Under the pieces are notes generated by a model. That model had not been told where the DNA came from, did not search any database, and was given only the letters and a program-made list of their open reading frames with translations. The position numbers were made by a program, and so were the translations under genes. Source: Evansella caseinilytica (lineage in GTDB: Bacteria > Bacillota > Bacilli > Bacillales > Salisediminibacteriaceae). Taken from it: a stretch of DNA of 64,000 nucleotides. The DNA is taken from contig NZ_FNPI01000007.1 of the NCBI RefSeq assembly GCF_900107275.1, positions 145,459-209,458 on the forward strand. The letters are read 5' to 3'. Below are positions 44,322-52,899 of this stretch, in pieces. The stretch's first letter is position 1; every line of letters starts with the position of its first letter.

Positions 44322-44603
44322 ATGGACAATAACCTCTTCCAGTCTGGTGACCAGGTGTATGTCATTCAGCGAAATCCCCACACGCAATCGGTGGCTCAAA
44401 TTCAAACGGCCCATATCGTTGAAAACCCAGAGCAGCCGGGGGACTTAGCGCTGTTTTTCCGCGATGAGTATTATCCACTGTCAGATGACCTCGCCATTTA
44501 CGACAGCTATGAAGAAGCAGAGGAAACATATAATCAATCATTTGCGGATGAGCTTTATCAAGGTATCAATACAGCTGCTGCGCATGCAGCAAGGGAGCAA
44601 TGA
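44322..44603 (+). CDS. splA: transcriptional regulator SplA
   Basis: The 93-residue protein matches the small SplA regulators that precede spore photoproduct lyase: SGDQVYVIQRNPHTQSVAQI at the N-terminus and YYPLSDDLAIYDSYEEAEETY after it. In B. subtilis SplA is a negative, TRAP-like regulator of splAB, which is made in the forespore under sigma-G. The start has AAAGGAGAAGG. The stop is three bases before the splB start. I could not place the sigma-G promoter with certainty. Confidence 0.9.
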   Translation: MDNNLFQSGDQVYVIQRNPHTQSVAQIQTAHIVENPEQPGDLALFFRDEYYPLSDDLAIYDSYEEAEETYNQSFADELYQGINTAAAHAAREQ

Positions 44604-44605
44604 GC

Positions 44606-45634
44606 ATGAGCAAACCATTCATTCCACAGCTCGTCTATATTGAACCAGGGGCATTGGAGTATCCGTTAGGAAGGACACTGAAGAAAAAATTTCAAGATAT
44701 GGGCATTGAAATCCGCAAAACAACATCTCATAATCAAGTTAGAAATATTCCCGGGAAAAACGAATTGCAAAAATACCGAAATGCGAAGTCGACATTCGTT
44801 GTGGGAGTTCGCAAAACCTTAACATTCGATACTTCAAAACCGTCTGCCGAGTACGCGCTTCCCCTTGCCACCGGATGTATGGGACATTGTCAATATTGCT
44901 ATTTACAAACGACGATGGGCAGCAAGCCTTACATCCGCACATACGTGAATATCGATGAAATTTTCCATGCTGCGGAAGATTACATGGCGGAACGGGCACC
45001 GGAGGAAACAAGATTTGAAGCGGCATGTACATCGGACATTGTCGGAATTGACCATCTCACCCACTCATTAAAAAAGGCGATCGAATTTTTCGGCAAATCA
45101 CAGTACGGCAAGCTCCGCTTTGTAACAAAATATCACCATGTCGACCATTTGCTCGATGCCGATCACCGGGGGAAAACCCGCTTCCGCTTCAGCATCAATG
45201 CCGATTATGTCATTCGTCATTTCGAACACGGCACCTCCTCTCTTGATGATCGAATCGCTGCAGCAGTCAAGGTGGCAAAAGCCGGCTACCCGCTTGGATT
45301 CATCGTCGCGCCAATCTATCTGCATGAAGGCTGGCAGGACGGGTATTTCCGCATGTTTGAAAAGCTGGATCAGCAGCTGCCGGATCAATATCGCAATGAT
45401 CTCACCTTTGAATTGATCCAGCACCGTTTTACCAAGCCGGCAAAACGGATCATTTTCAAAAATTACCCGATGACGAAGCTGGAGCTTGATGAGGAAAAAC
45501 GGAAGTATAAGTGGGGAAAATACGGTATCGGGAAATATGTGTATTTACCGGAACAACAGCAGGAAATTCAGCATGTTTTACATGAATTCCAGGAAAAATT
45601 TTTCCCGCAGGCAGCGGTGGAATATTTTACTTAA
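44606..45634 (+). CDS. splB: spore photoproduct lyase
   Basis: The product (342 aa, the size I recall for B. subtilis SplB) is a radical SAM enzyme with the cluster motif CMGHCQYCY near residue 90. It reverses the thymine dimer (spore photoproduct) formed by UV in spore DNA during germination. I chose ATG 44606, eight bases after AAGGGAG; the ATG at 44600 is too close. A degraded copy of its last 96 bases lies at 49616. Confidence 0.96.
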   Translation: MSKPFIPQLVYIEPGALEYPLGRTLKKKFQDMGIEIRKTTSHNQVRNIPGKNELQKYRNAKSTFVVGVRKTLTFDTSKPSAEYALPLATGCMGHCQYCYLQTTMGSKPYIRTYVNIDEIFHAAEDYMAERAPEETRFEAACTSDIVGIDHLTHSLKKAIEFFGKSQYGKLRFVTKYHHVDHLLDADHRGKTRFRFSINADYVIRHFEHGTSSLDDRIAAAVKVAKAGYPLGFIVAPIYLHEGWQDGYFRMFEKLDQQLPDQYRNDLTFELIQHRFTKPAKRIIFKNYPMTKLELDEEKRKYKWGKYGIGKYVYLPEQQQEIQHVLHEFQEKFFPQAAVEYFT

Positions 45635-45677
45635 GAGGGTGTCTCAAAAGGTTTTTTTTCCCTTTTGAGACACCCTC
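45635..45677. terminator. GAGGGTGTCTCAAAAGG hairpin after splB
   Basis: GAGGGTGTCTCAAAAGG and its complement CCTTTTGAGACACCCTC flank a T-rich loop, starting at the base after the splB stop codon. It is the left end of repeat copy 3. Confidence 0.85.
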
Positions 45678-45879
45678 GAAGCTGCTGCAGCTTTTCAAAA
45701 GCTCGATAGGCGTGTTTTTTTCCAATCGAGCGTGCAGCCACGAGCAAAGCTACGATGCCTTTCACATCGAGTTGTCTCGACGGATAGTCATCGAAGCTGT
45801 GCTTGCAGAGGAAGAGACATGCACGGAGCCATTGCCTTTTTAAACAGACTCTTATTGTTTTGGCTTTTGACGCAGCCCC
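45635..45879. repeat. convergent-intergenic repeat, copy 3
   Basis: A shorter copy: left hairpin, GAAGCTGCTGCAGC, second hairpin (GCTCGATAGG/CAATCGAGC), core GAGTTGTCTCGACG, AGAGGAAGAGACA and the right end GGCTTTTGACGCAGCC. It fills the gap between the convergent splB and deoC genes. Confidence 0.85.
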
Positions 45880-45925
45880 GTTGCAATCTCTAATGCAAGC
45901 CAATCCTGTGCATTCTCAAGGTTGC

Positions 45926-46603
45926 TCAATATTTTCCTTGAGCTGCACCGGCTTCACCGGTAACAATGGCGATACCGGAGCTTGCACCGATCCGACTCGC
46001 TCCAGCAGCGATCATTGCTGCCGCCTCTGCACGGCCGCCAATACCTCCCGACGCCTTGACACCGATGTCCGGCCCCACTATCTTGCGCATCAAGCGGATA
46101 TCCGCCGCCGTCGCTCCTCCTCCCGAAAAGCCAGTGGATGTTTTCACATAATCCGCTCCCGCCTTAACAGAAAGCTCACAAGCAGCCACCTTTTCATTCT
46201 CCGTCAGCAGGCTTGTCTCAATGATAACCTTCACGAGTGCCTTCCCCTTCGCCGCTGCCACGACGGCTTGAATATCCTGCTCCACTGCAGCATAATCGCC
46301 GTCTTTCAGCTTCCCGATATGGATCACCATATCCACTTCATTTGTACCTCTTTTGATCGCATCCATTGTTTCAAACGCCTTGGAAGCAGTGGTTGTCGCC
46401 CCTAGCGGAAAACCGATGACAGTGCAAACCTTCACTTCCGAATTCATTAGTAAACGAGCTGCCTCTTCTACCCATGCCGGATGAATACAAACGGAATAGA
46501 AACCGTATTTTATTGCTTCCCGGCATAACTGTTCGATTTGTTCCTTTTTCGTATCAGGCTTTAACAACGTATGATCAATTCGCTTAGCGATATTTTTTTC
46601 CAT
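45926..46603 (-). CDS. deoC: deoxyribose-phosphate aldolase
   Basis: The 225-residue protein is a class I aldolase: DHTLLKPD at the N-terminus, [15 protein letters not shown] (proton-relay Asp), the Schiff-base Lys in [13 protein letters not shown] and the second Lys in VKASGGIGG. It splits deoxyribose-5-phosphate from nucleosides into glyceraldehyde-3-phosphate and acetaldehyde. It is the last gene of a nupC-xapX-deoC unit for nucleoside uptake and breakdown. The ribosome site is close to the ATG (GATGAAGG). Confidence 0.95.
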   Translation of the reverse strand: MEKNIAKRIDHTLLKPDTKKEQIEQLCREAIKYGFYSVCIHPAWVEEAARLLMNSEVKVCTVIGFPLGATTTASKAFETMDAIKRGTNEVDMVIHIGKLKDGDYAAVEQDIQAVVAAAKGKALVKVIIETSLLTENEKVAACELSVKAGADYVKTSTGFSGGGATAADIRLMRKIVGPDIGVKASGGIGGRAEAAAMIAAGASRIGASSGIAIVTGEAGAAQGKY

Positions 46604-46639
46604 CCTTCATCAAACCTGCTTTCTTTTTTTTTCCGAGCC

Positions 46640-46807
46640 TCAACTAAATGTTTTGAACAGCCAGTCCGCGATCATTCCGCCGGAGTATACTCCTACAATA
46701 CCAATGACGCCCGCAAGTACAGGCGGTGCCGGCAATGGTAATTTTAACAGTTTAAAAACAATGCCGATCATGATTCCGGCAATTAAACTTAAGACGATTT
46801 CCTTCAT
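46640..46807 (-). CDS. XapX domain-containing small membrane protein
   Basis: The frame encodes 55 residues, MKEIVLSLIAGIMIGIVFKL and a second hydrophobic segment PPVLAGVIGIVGVYSGG, ending FKTFS. This is the XapX (DUF1427) pattern with conserved Pro-Ala-Pro-Pro between two helices. AAAGGAG lies nine bases upstream. It sits between nupC and deoC; XapX proteins are named from xanthosine utilisation in E. coli, so a role in nucleoside metabolism is plausible. Confidence 0.8.
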   Translation of the reverse strand: MKEIVLSLIAGIMIGIVFKLLKLPLPAPPVLAGVIGIVGVYSGGMIADWLFKTFS

Positions 46808-46957
46808 GATGATTCTCCTTTGATATGATATAAGCTTTCAGGTTGTCTTACAAAGATTTCATTGTAAGACGTCCAATCTTACCTCGCGAAAAACGAGGAA
46901 ACCGGCTTTTTCCCCCGTTTCCGCTGTTTTCCGTTATCGACAGTGTCATTCAGTGGA

Positions 46958-48173
46958 TTAAAAGAACATGCCTGCAATCGAGGCACTTAACAGCGACGCC
47001 AGCATTCCTGCTGCAACTGCACGGAGACCGAGCCTGGCGATGTCGCTACGCCGGCTTGGCGCAAGGCCGCCGAGGCCGCCTAAGAGGATCGCCATGGAGC
47101 TTAAATTGGCGAACCCGCATAAGGCAAAGCTGACAACCAGCACTGTTTTTTCAGAGAGTTCAGCGATTTGAGGGGCAAAGGCTGCATAAGCGACAAATTC
47201 ATTTAACACCAGCTTTTGACCGATAAAGCTCCCGGCGGCCACTGCCTCTGACCATGGAACTCCGATGGCAAAGGCAAGCGGGGAAAAAATATAGCCCAAT
47301 ATGCCTTGCAATGTTATCTTTTCAAAGCCGAACACACTACCCACTGCTCCTAACAGACCGTTCATCAGCGCGATCAATGCAATAAATGCCAGCAGCATTG
47401 CCCCCACATTCAAGGCCAGCTTTAAGCCGTCGGCGGCGCCTTTGGCGGCCGCGTCAATAACATTGGCCGTCTCTGTATCCTTTTCCAATTCGATTTCATC
47501 GGAGGTTTCGGAGGCCTCCGTTTCCGGCATCATTATTTTTGCCATAATCAAACCCGCCGGTGCTGCCATAAAGCTGGCAGCAAGCAAATATTCAAGCGGT
47601 ACCCCCAGCATCGAGTAACCGATCAAAACGGAGCCGGCCACGGATGCTAACCCGCCTGTCATCACGGCAAAAAGCTCTGAATTCGTCATTTTCGCCAGGA
47701 ACGGCCGAACAACGAGTGGCGCTTCTGTCTGCCCGACAAAAATATTGGCTGCGGCAGACATCGATTCGGATTTGCTTGTCCCAAGCAGCCTGGAAAGCCC
47801 CCCGCCTATAATTTTAATAAACCACTGCATGATCCCGAGATAATACAGCACCGAGATCAATGCCGAAAAGAAAATGATAACCGGTAATATATGGAACGCA
47901 AAGATTGTTCCAAATTCTTCCCCATTCGCCAGGGAACCGAACAGAAATCCGATACCTTCGTTTGCATAATCAATAATGTTTTGAATTCGCATTGTAAGCC
48001 ATTGCAGTGCTCTTCTTCCAGCATTCCATTCCAGAACGATGAAGGCGAAAAACAATTGAATTGTCAATCCGCCAAGAATTGTTCTAAGCTTGATGGACTT
48101 CTTTTTGCTGGACAACAGAAAAGCAATAGATAAAACGATGAAAACCCCAAATATTCCCCACACTAAGTTCATT
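46958..48173 (-). CDS. NupC-type concentrative nucleoside transporter (CNT family)
   Basis: The product (404 aa) has the CNT layout: N-terminal helices, the gate region [14 protein letters not shown] (around residue 140-155), a long middle region and the C-terminal [15 protein letters not shown] helix motif. It imports nucleosides with protons. I chose ATG 48173 with GGTGAGGG upstream rather than a longer frame. It is the first gene of the unit; a promoter and two palindromes lie upstream. Confidence 0.92.
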
Positions 48174-48304
48174 CTGATTCCCTCACCTTTCCCGTTCATT
48201 TCGAAAACTGCTTCCCATCCTTTGCTGCGATAAATCAGCTTGCAGGGCCGAAGAGCTTGAGCAGTCAGCAGTCCGCTCCGGATAGGAACGAGGTAGATCT
48301 ATTG

Positions 48305-48318
48305 GTAGGATGTCCTAC
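48305..48318. promoter_or_regulatory. operator palindrome 1 of the nucleoside operon
   Basis: GTAGGATGTCCTAC is a palindrome with 6-base arms and a two-base centre. An identical copy lies 72 bases upstream (48377). It is between the promoter and the nupC start. Confidence 0.65.
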
Positions 48319-48376
48319 AACTAAAAGAAAATGAGCTGTTGTAGCTGCATCTCCCTAAGCTGACATCTTGTTTATC

Positions 48377-48390
48377 GTAGGATGTCCTAC
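48377..48390. promoter_or_regulatory. operator palindrome 2 of the nucleoside operon
   Basis: Second identical GTAGGATGTCCTAC, 47 bases downstream of the -10 element on the minus strand. The pair is a likely binding site for the GntR/HutC regulator encoded at 48715. Confidence 0.65.
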
Positions 48391-48436
48391 CTCTATCTCC
48401 GCTATATGTATCCCCTTACATTTCTACCACACTATT

Positions 48437-48465
48437 AATATAAGGTTGGACGTCTGACAAGTCAA
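48437..48465 (-). promoter_or_regulatory. sigma-A promoter of the nucleoside operon
   Basis: On the minus strand TTGACT, a 17-base spacer and TATATT. The spacer holds a near-palindrome (TTGTCAGACGTCCAAC). Confidence 0.75.
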
Positions 48466-48714
48466 TCTCTTTTTCTCTGCTGCCAGTAGATTATTTTTTA
48501 GTCCAAAAGAAAAACCCCATGCTACCAGGGATTTCTCATCGTTGCGGTCACAAAATAGACACACTTATTTCTTACCACTGTTTCAAGGAAGGATTTCGTT
48601 ACACAGCGACGGACAGATGAACACAGCCGCCATCTCTCCTGCCGGCTGCTGTTTCGATTAATTGGTGCGATGACTTCCGTCGTCTCAGTCAACAGCAGCA
48701 TGCTTTTTCGCAGC

Positions 48715-49455
48715 CTACGAAGGAAATTCTTTAAACACTCGTTTACGATAGACGCTGAAGCTGATTTGATCAGATTTAAAAAAATTAAGTGAGTAAAGAA
48801 CCGGCCTGTCCGTTGTATCATAATGAACTTGCCGCAAAATCAACAGCGGTGTATTCTTATCACACTCGAGGATTTCCGAAATTTCTTCGTGATAGCCGAT
48901 TGTTTTTATATCCGCCTTTGCATAACTGATTGTGATGCCCGCTTCTTCCTGAAGAGAATGCAGCATCGACTCTTCATTAAATTTATAGCCTTTTGCCAGC
49001 AGGTTGGCAGGGATTTTATCAATGCAGTAGACTAAAGGAGCTTTATCGGCAGTGCGCACCCGTTTTACGAGGAGCACTTGCTCCTTGCCAGTTAATTGCA
49101 GTTCCTCGATATCGTCGCTGTGTGGCTCCACATAACCGGTAAAAAGCAGCTCTGTCCCCGGCTTTTTACCTTCCTGCTCAATCATCTCAGTAATGCTGAA
49201 CAGCTCTTCGATGCCGCCGGAAAAAACCGGCTTATTGTTCACAAACGTACCGACACCGTGCTTGCGGATAATAATATGTTCCTCTTCCAAAATTCGGAGC
49301 GCTTCCCGCAGTGTATTCCTGGATACCCGCAATTCCTTGGCAAAATCCGTTTCTGATGGCAACCGTTTCCCCCGCTCAAGCTCTCCGTTCATGATTTTAC
49401 TTTTTATTTGATCGATAACGATTAAATACCGTGGTGTATGATAGTTATAATTCAT
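48715..49455 (-). CDS. GntR family regulator (HutC subfamily, UTRA domain)
   Basis: The 246-residue protein has an N-terminal winged helix (PRYLIVIDQIKSKIMNGEL, LRVSRNTLREALRILEEE, KHGVGTFV) and a C-terminal UTRA ligand-binding domain (residues 95-240). HutC-type regulators sense sugars, amino sugars or nucleosides. It lies upstream of the nucleoside operon in the same direction, and the twin palindromes between them are plausible operators. GGGAGGG precedes the ATG. Confidence 0.9.
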   Translation of the reverse strand: MNYNYHTPRYLIVIDQIKSKIMNGELERGKRLPSETDFAKELRVSRNTLREALRILEEEHIIIRKHGVGTFVNNKPVFSGGIEELFSITEMIEQEGKKPGTELLFTGYVEPHSDDIEELQLTGKEQVLLVKRVRTADKAPLVYCIDKIPANLLAKGYKFNEESMLHSLQEEAGITISYAKADIKTIGYHEEISEILECDKNTPLLILRQVHYDTTDRPVLYSLNFFKSDQISFSVYRKRVFKEFPS

Positions 49456-49615
49456 GATACGGCCCTCCCATATGAAACCATTTTACATTTTAAGTAAAGC
49501 CCTTTCAAGCTTTTTTCGACAATGAGGGAGGGCGAATTGTAAACCTTTTCTCCGATGTCCCGTTTGCAGAACAAGACGAACCTTTTTAGCTTCGGCCAAA
49601 ACCAGCATGCCTGTT

Positions 49616-49710
49616 GTGTATTTACTGGAACAACAGCAGGAATTTCAGCATGTTTTACATGAATTTCCGGAAAAATTTTCCTGTAGGCAGCGGTGGAATA
49701 TTTTACTTAA
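49616..49710 (+). pseudogene. degraded duplicate of the splB 3' end
   Basis: These 95 bases match bases 45539-45634 of splB at most positions (VYLLEQQQEFQHVLHEF in the first frame against VYLPEQQQEIQHVLHEF), then lose one base and shift frame. The match stops exactly at the end of the gene, after which a different terminator family (TGTTTGTTCAAAAA) follows. Confidence 0.9.
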
Positions 49711-49800
49711 AGTGTTTGTTCAAAAAAATCGTTTTTTTCTTATTGATCAAACACAAAACATATTGGTAAGGTGCCCAACAAAAACGATGAATGGTAACCA

Positions 49801-50691
49801 TTATTCTTTTAAACCCTCACACACTTGCATTGTAATTTTAAGAAACTCTTTAATTTCACTTCGCTCATTGGTCTTATCCCATACAATTCCATAGGAGATC
49901 AGGTCACTTACGTCCAAGGGGATGATCGATAAATCAGGATCTCTTGAACATACAAAATCCGGCATTACTGCAATTCCAACTCCACCCTTAATCATAGTAT
50001 CGCTTATAAGCGCACTATCACTAAAATAAACGGTAGAATTAGGGCATTGCAGCTGAATGTTATTTTGTATACGTGCCATTTCAGACGGACAATTGATGGG
50101 ATCTAATAATATAAGCGACTGATTTCTTAATTCAGTTACTTTAATGATTTTTTTATTGGACAAAGCATGACCTTTAGGTAAAACACACACAAATCTTCCT
50201 ATGAATAATTCGATGTAACCTGCATCAGCTATATCGCAAATATTCTCTCTAACAGTGAAAACCAAATCTAATTTATGATCAGTAAACAGGTTTCGTTTTT
50301 GTTTATAGTCAGCCATCTTCAAGTAAAGATGTACTTCTGGCAATCTTTCTTTATAACTACTCAGAATCTTCGGTAAATATCTCACTTCAATATTTCCCTC
50401 ATATCCGATAGATAAGTTTGACCGAAAGTCTTTAGCATGATTTTTCGCTTTCGCGACAGCAATATTAGTTCTTGTGAGAATATCTTTTATATCGTTATAA
50501 AAGGAAACCCCGGCTGGAGTCAGTTCAACCTTCCTTTTAGTTCTTATAAATAATTTCAATCCAAGTTCATCTTCAAGAGTGTTTATCTGGTGAGTGACGG
50601 TAGGTTGGGTAATAAATAAAAGCTGTGCAGTCCTAGAGAAATTCAGAGTTTCAGCCAAGTGAACGAAACATTCCAACTGCTTAATGTGCAT
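49801..50691 (-). CDS. LysR family transcriptional regulator
   Basis: The product (296 aa) has the LysR helix-turn-helix (LETLNFSRTAQLLFITQPTVTHQI region, residues 13-35) and a C-terminal substrate-binding fold from about residue 90. I chose ATG 50691, six bases after GAGGG. It is downstream of an NmrA-like oxidoreductase in the same direction, which it may control. Ligand unknown. Confidence 0.9.
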   Translation of the reverse strand: MHIKQLECFVHLAETLNFSRTAQLLFITQPTVTHQINTLEDELGLKLFIRTKRKVELTPAGVSFYNDIKDILTRTNIAVAKAKNHAKDFRSNLSIGYEGNIEVRYLPKILSSYKERLPEVHLYLKMADYKQKRNLFTDHKLDLVFTVRENICDIADAGYIELFIGRFVCVLPKGHALSNKKIIKVTELRNQSLILLDPINCPSEMARIQNNIQLQCPNSTVYFSDSALISDTMIKGGVGIAVMPDFVCSRDPDLSIIPLDVSDLISYGIVWDKTNERSEIKEFLKITMQVCEGLKE

Positions 50692-50838
50692 CAGCATCCC
50701 TCACTGTTTTCGTAACCTTTGTTGCTTTTGAACCGTTTTAGCTAAGCTAGCTGGCACCGGTCCAAAAGTAACCAACAACAAACTTTTACTTTTAGAAAAG
50801 AGCCTTTGTTTATTAAGATGACGTGTTAGTTTTTATCT

Positions 50839-51831
50839 TTATTGTGGTTTAGTAGAAAAGCTAGTTACATTAGGATTTAAATCAGCATATTTAGTAACTC
50901 TGTTCCTCCACACGAAGCTGTATTGATCAATCAAATACCTTGCAGTAAGCGGTTTCTTTCCAGTTAATTTTTCAACTGTATCTGCTTCAATCGCCATCAG
51001 ACCATCTCGAATGCTCGCCTCATTAGTCACCATATCGTTACTGCACCAAGGTACAGGGGATTGGGAATAATCTCCGTATGAATCGCGAGGAATATGAATG
51101 GAATCAAGATAATCATAGAACGCTTCATTATCAAGCGAAATATATTGAAAATGAATGCCGGCCGCCTCCGAGATTAGTGCACAAATTTCACGCTGGCTAA
51201 TAAGTTCTCCGCCGACTACATCGTATGCTTTATTAGGTTCTCCCTTCCCCAATAATAAAGCGGTGGCTACCCGACCGCTATCATCCTTTGCTATAAAAGT
51301 TGCTTTTCCCTCCCCGGCTGCAGTGTACCACTTTTCATCACTTAAAAAAGCCAGCATAACAGAGTTGGTGAAATAGTTCTCCAAGTACAAATTATTTCTC
51401 ATGATGTTGTACTCAATGCCTGTCTTACGCAGATACGCTTCTGTTTCTGTATGATCCGGTAATACAAACTGATAATAACCTTCGCGGTTAGCGCCGAGGA
51501 AGGATGTGTAAGTAATGTGTTTAACACCGGCTGCAATAGCTGCGTCAATAGCATTTTTATGCTGCTGTACACGTACTGAACCAATTACGACACCAGATAC
51601 AATGTAAATACGATCTCCACCCCTAAAAGCTTCTGTCATTTGCTTTTTATCGTTATAGTCAGCTTCTCTTACTGTAACACCTTGTTCCTTCCACGCCTTC
51701 AATGCTTCTGGAGCTATACGACTAATATTGGGAGATGTGAAGATTAACTGATCTCCTGAAACTTTTTTTAACATGTTTGCTGCGACTCTGCCACCAAGTT
51801 GACCGTCTGCTCCGGTAACAATATAACGCAT
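50839..51831 (-). CDS. NmrA-like NAD(P)-binding oxidoreductase
   Basis: The 330-residue protein has the Rossmann motif VTGADGQLGGRVA at its start and the NmrA/QOR2-type middle (HITYTSFLGANREGYYQFVLP, TETEAYLRKTGIEYNIMR). It is an atypical SDR, often a quinone reductase or regulator. The ATG has GGAGGAG. It precedes the LysR gene by about 150 bases. Substrate unknown. Confidence 0.88.
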   Translation of the reverse strand: MRYIVTGADGQLGGRVAANMLKKVSGDQLIFTSPNISRIAPEALKAWKEQGVTVREADYNDKKQMTEAFRGGDRIYIVSGVVIGSVRVQQHKNAIDAAIAAGVKHITYTSFLGANREGYYQFVLPDHTETEAYLRKTGIEYNIMRNNLYLENYFTNSVMLAFLSDEKWYTAAGEGKATFIAKDDSGRVATALLLGKGEPNKAYDVVGGELISQREICALISEAAGIHFQYISLDNEAFYDYLDSIHIPRDSYGDYSQSPVPWCSNDMVTNEASIRDGLMAIEADTVEKLTGKKPLTARYLIDQYSFVWRNRVTKYADLNPNVTSFSTKPQ

Positions 51832-52090
51832 TTGTATCTCCTCCAGATTTAATTAATAAAAGAAATGGTATATAGTAAGAAGGTGATGAATATATTGTTA
51901 CTTTTTTCACATTCCTTTTGTTAAATTATATCAATCTTTTTAGGAGTACCGACATCAAAAAATCAAATCAATAATAGAAGACTTCTATTAATCGACGAAA
52001 GGGTAACGGACTTTTAACTCCAACCCGTTAATGGCAAAACGAAAAGTCGCGCAGCACATGAGACGGAATTTCCGGCAACCGGACTGCCAG

Positions 52091-52636
52091 TCATTTTTCT
52101 GCCAAAAATGCCTTTGCCAGATAATAGGCGCTGATGGAAAAAAGCTGTGTGGTGATTTCCCCTTCTTTAACGAGCTTACCAAAATTTTCAAAATTCATCA
52201 ATTGAACAATAATATCTTCGGTATCATCAAGCTCCTGCTCGGTTGCCTGATATGCATCTACTAGAAGGTAGCTTCTAATTTTATTTGTTTGTGTGGCAGG
52301 GTTCACCATCCATTCCCCCAGCAGTACAGGCATTGTCTCGGAAGTATAGCCTGTTTCTTCCCTGATTTCTCTCAGTATTCCTTCTTCATATGTTTCGTTA
52401 GCCTCGATTTTTCCAGCGGGGATTTCAAGAAATAGGCCATTGCCGGCGTGACGATATTGTTCAACAAGAACGAGTTGCTTATCTTTTGTTATTACAACGG
52501 CATTCACCCAGTCTGAATACTCGTGAACATAATAGCCGTCTATCACTTGACCATCGGGAAGCTGGCATTTATCCTTTCTTAAACTGCCAAACGGACTTCG
52601 ATAAATGTATTCCGATTCTACTGTTTTCCAATGCAT
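52091..52636 (-). CDS. NUDIX hydrolase (ADP-ribose pyrophosphatase-like)
   Basis: The product (181 aa) has the Nudix box GKIEANETYEEGILREIREE followed by TG, and the upstream VEQYRHAGNGLFLEIPAG typical of ADP-ribose pyrophosphatases. The N-terminus MHWKTVESEYIYRSPFG fits that group, so I chose ATG 52636 (AAGGAGGGGG upstream, spacing 12). An ATG at 52693 would add 19 basic residues. It likely clears ADP-ribose or a related nucleotide. Confidence 0.88.
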   Translation of the reverse strand: MHWKTVESEYIYRSPFGSLRKDKCQLPDGQVIDGYYVHEYSDWVNAVVITKDKQLVLVEQYRHAGNGLFLEIPAGKIEANETYEEGILREIREETGYTSETMPVLLGEWMVNPATQTNKIRSYLLVDAYQATEQELDDTEDIIVQLMNFENFGKLVKEGEITTQLFSISAYYLAKAFLAEK

Positions 52637-52899
52637 GACGTTTTTCAGCCCCCTCCTTCGATTGAAGTCTCTCAATCTTGCTTGTTTCGCCATAAATCAC
52701 AGGTTTTCCTTCTTGAACGATGATAGATTAAAGATAGCTTGATAATCAGTCCTAGAAAACAATCAGGCCACGCACCACTTGATGATACCGGCAGGCAGCC
52801 TGATTGTTTATTTCATCGCTCAGCCTCGTTCGTCTGCTGCCGTTTCACATTTGTCAGCGAAGAAGCGATGTCCTTGAAAAAGGACAGCTATACTGTAGC

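Noticed and set aside
45803..46405. 200-codon plus-strand frame
   Set aside because: Antisense to deoC, which has clear catalytic motifs; no start signal.
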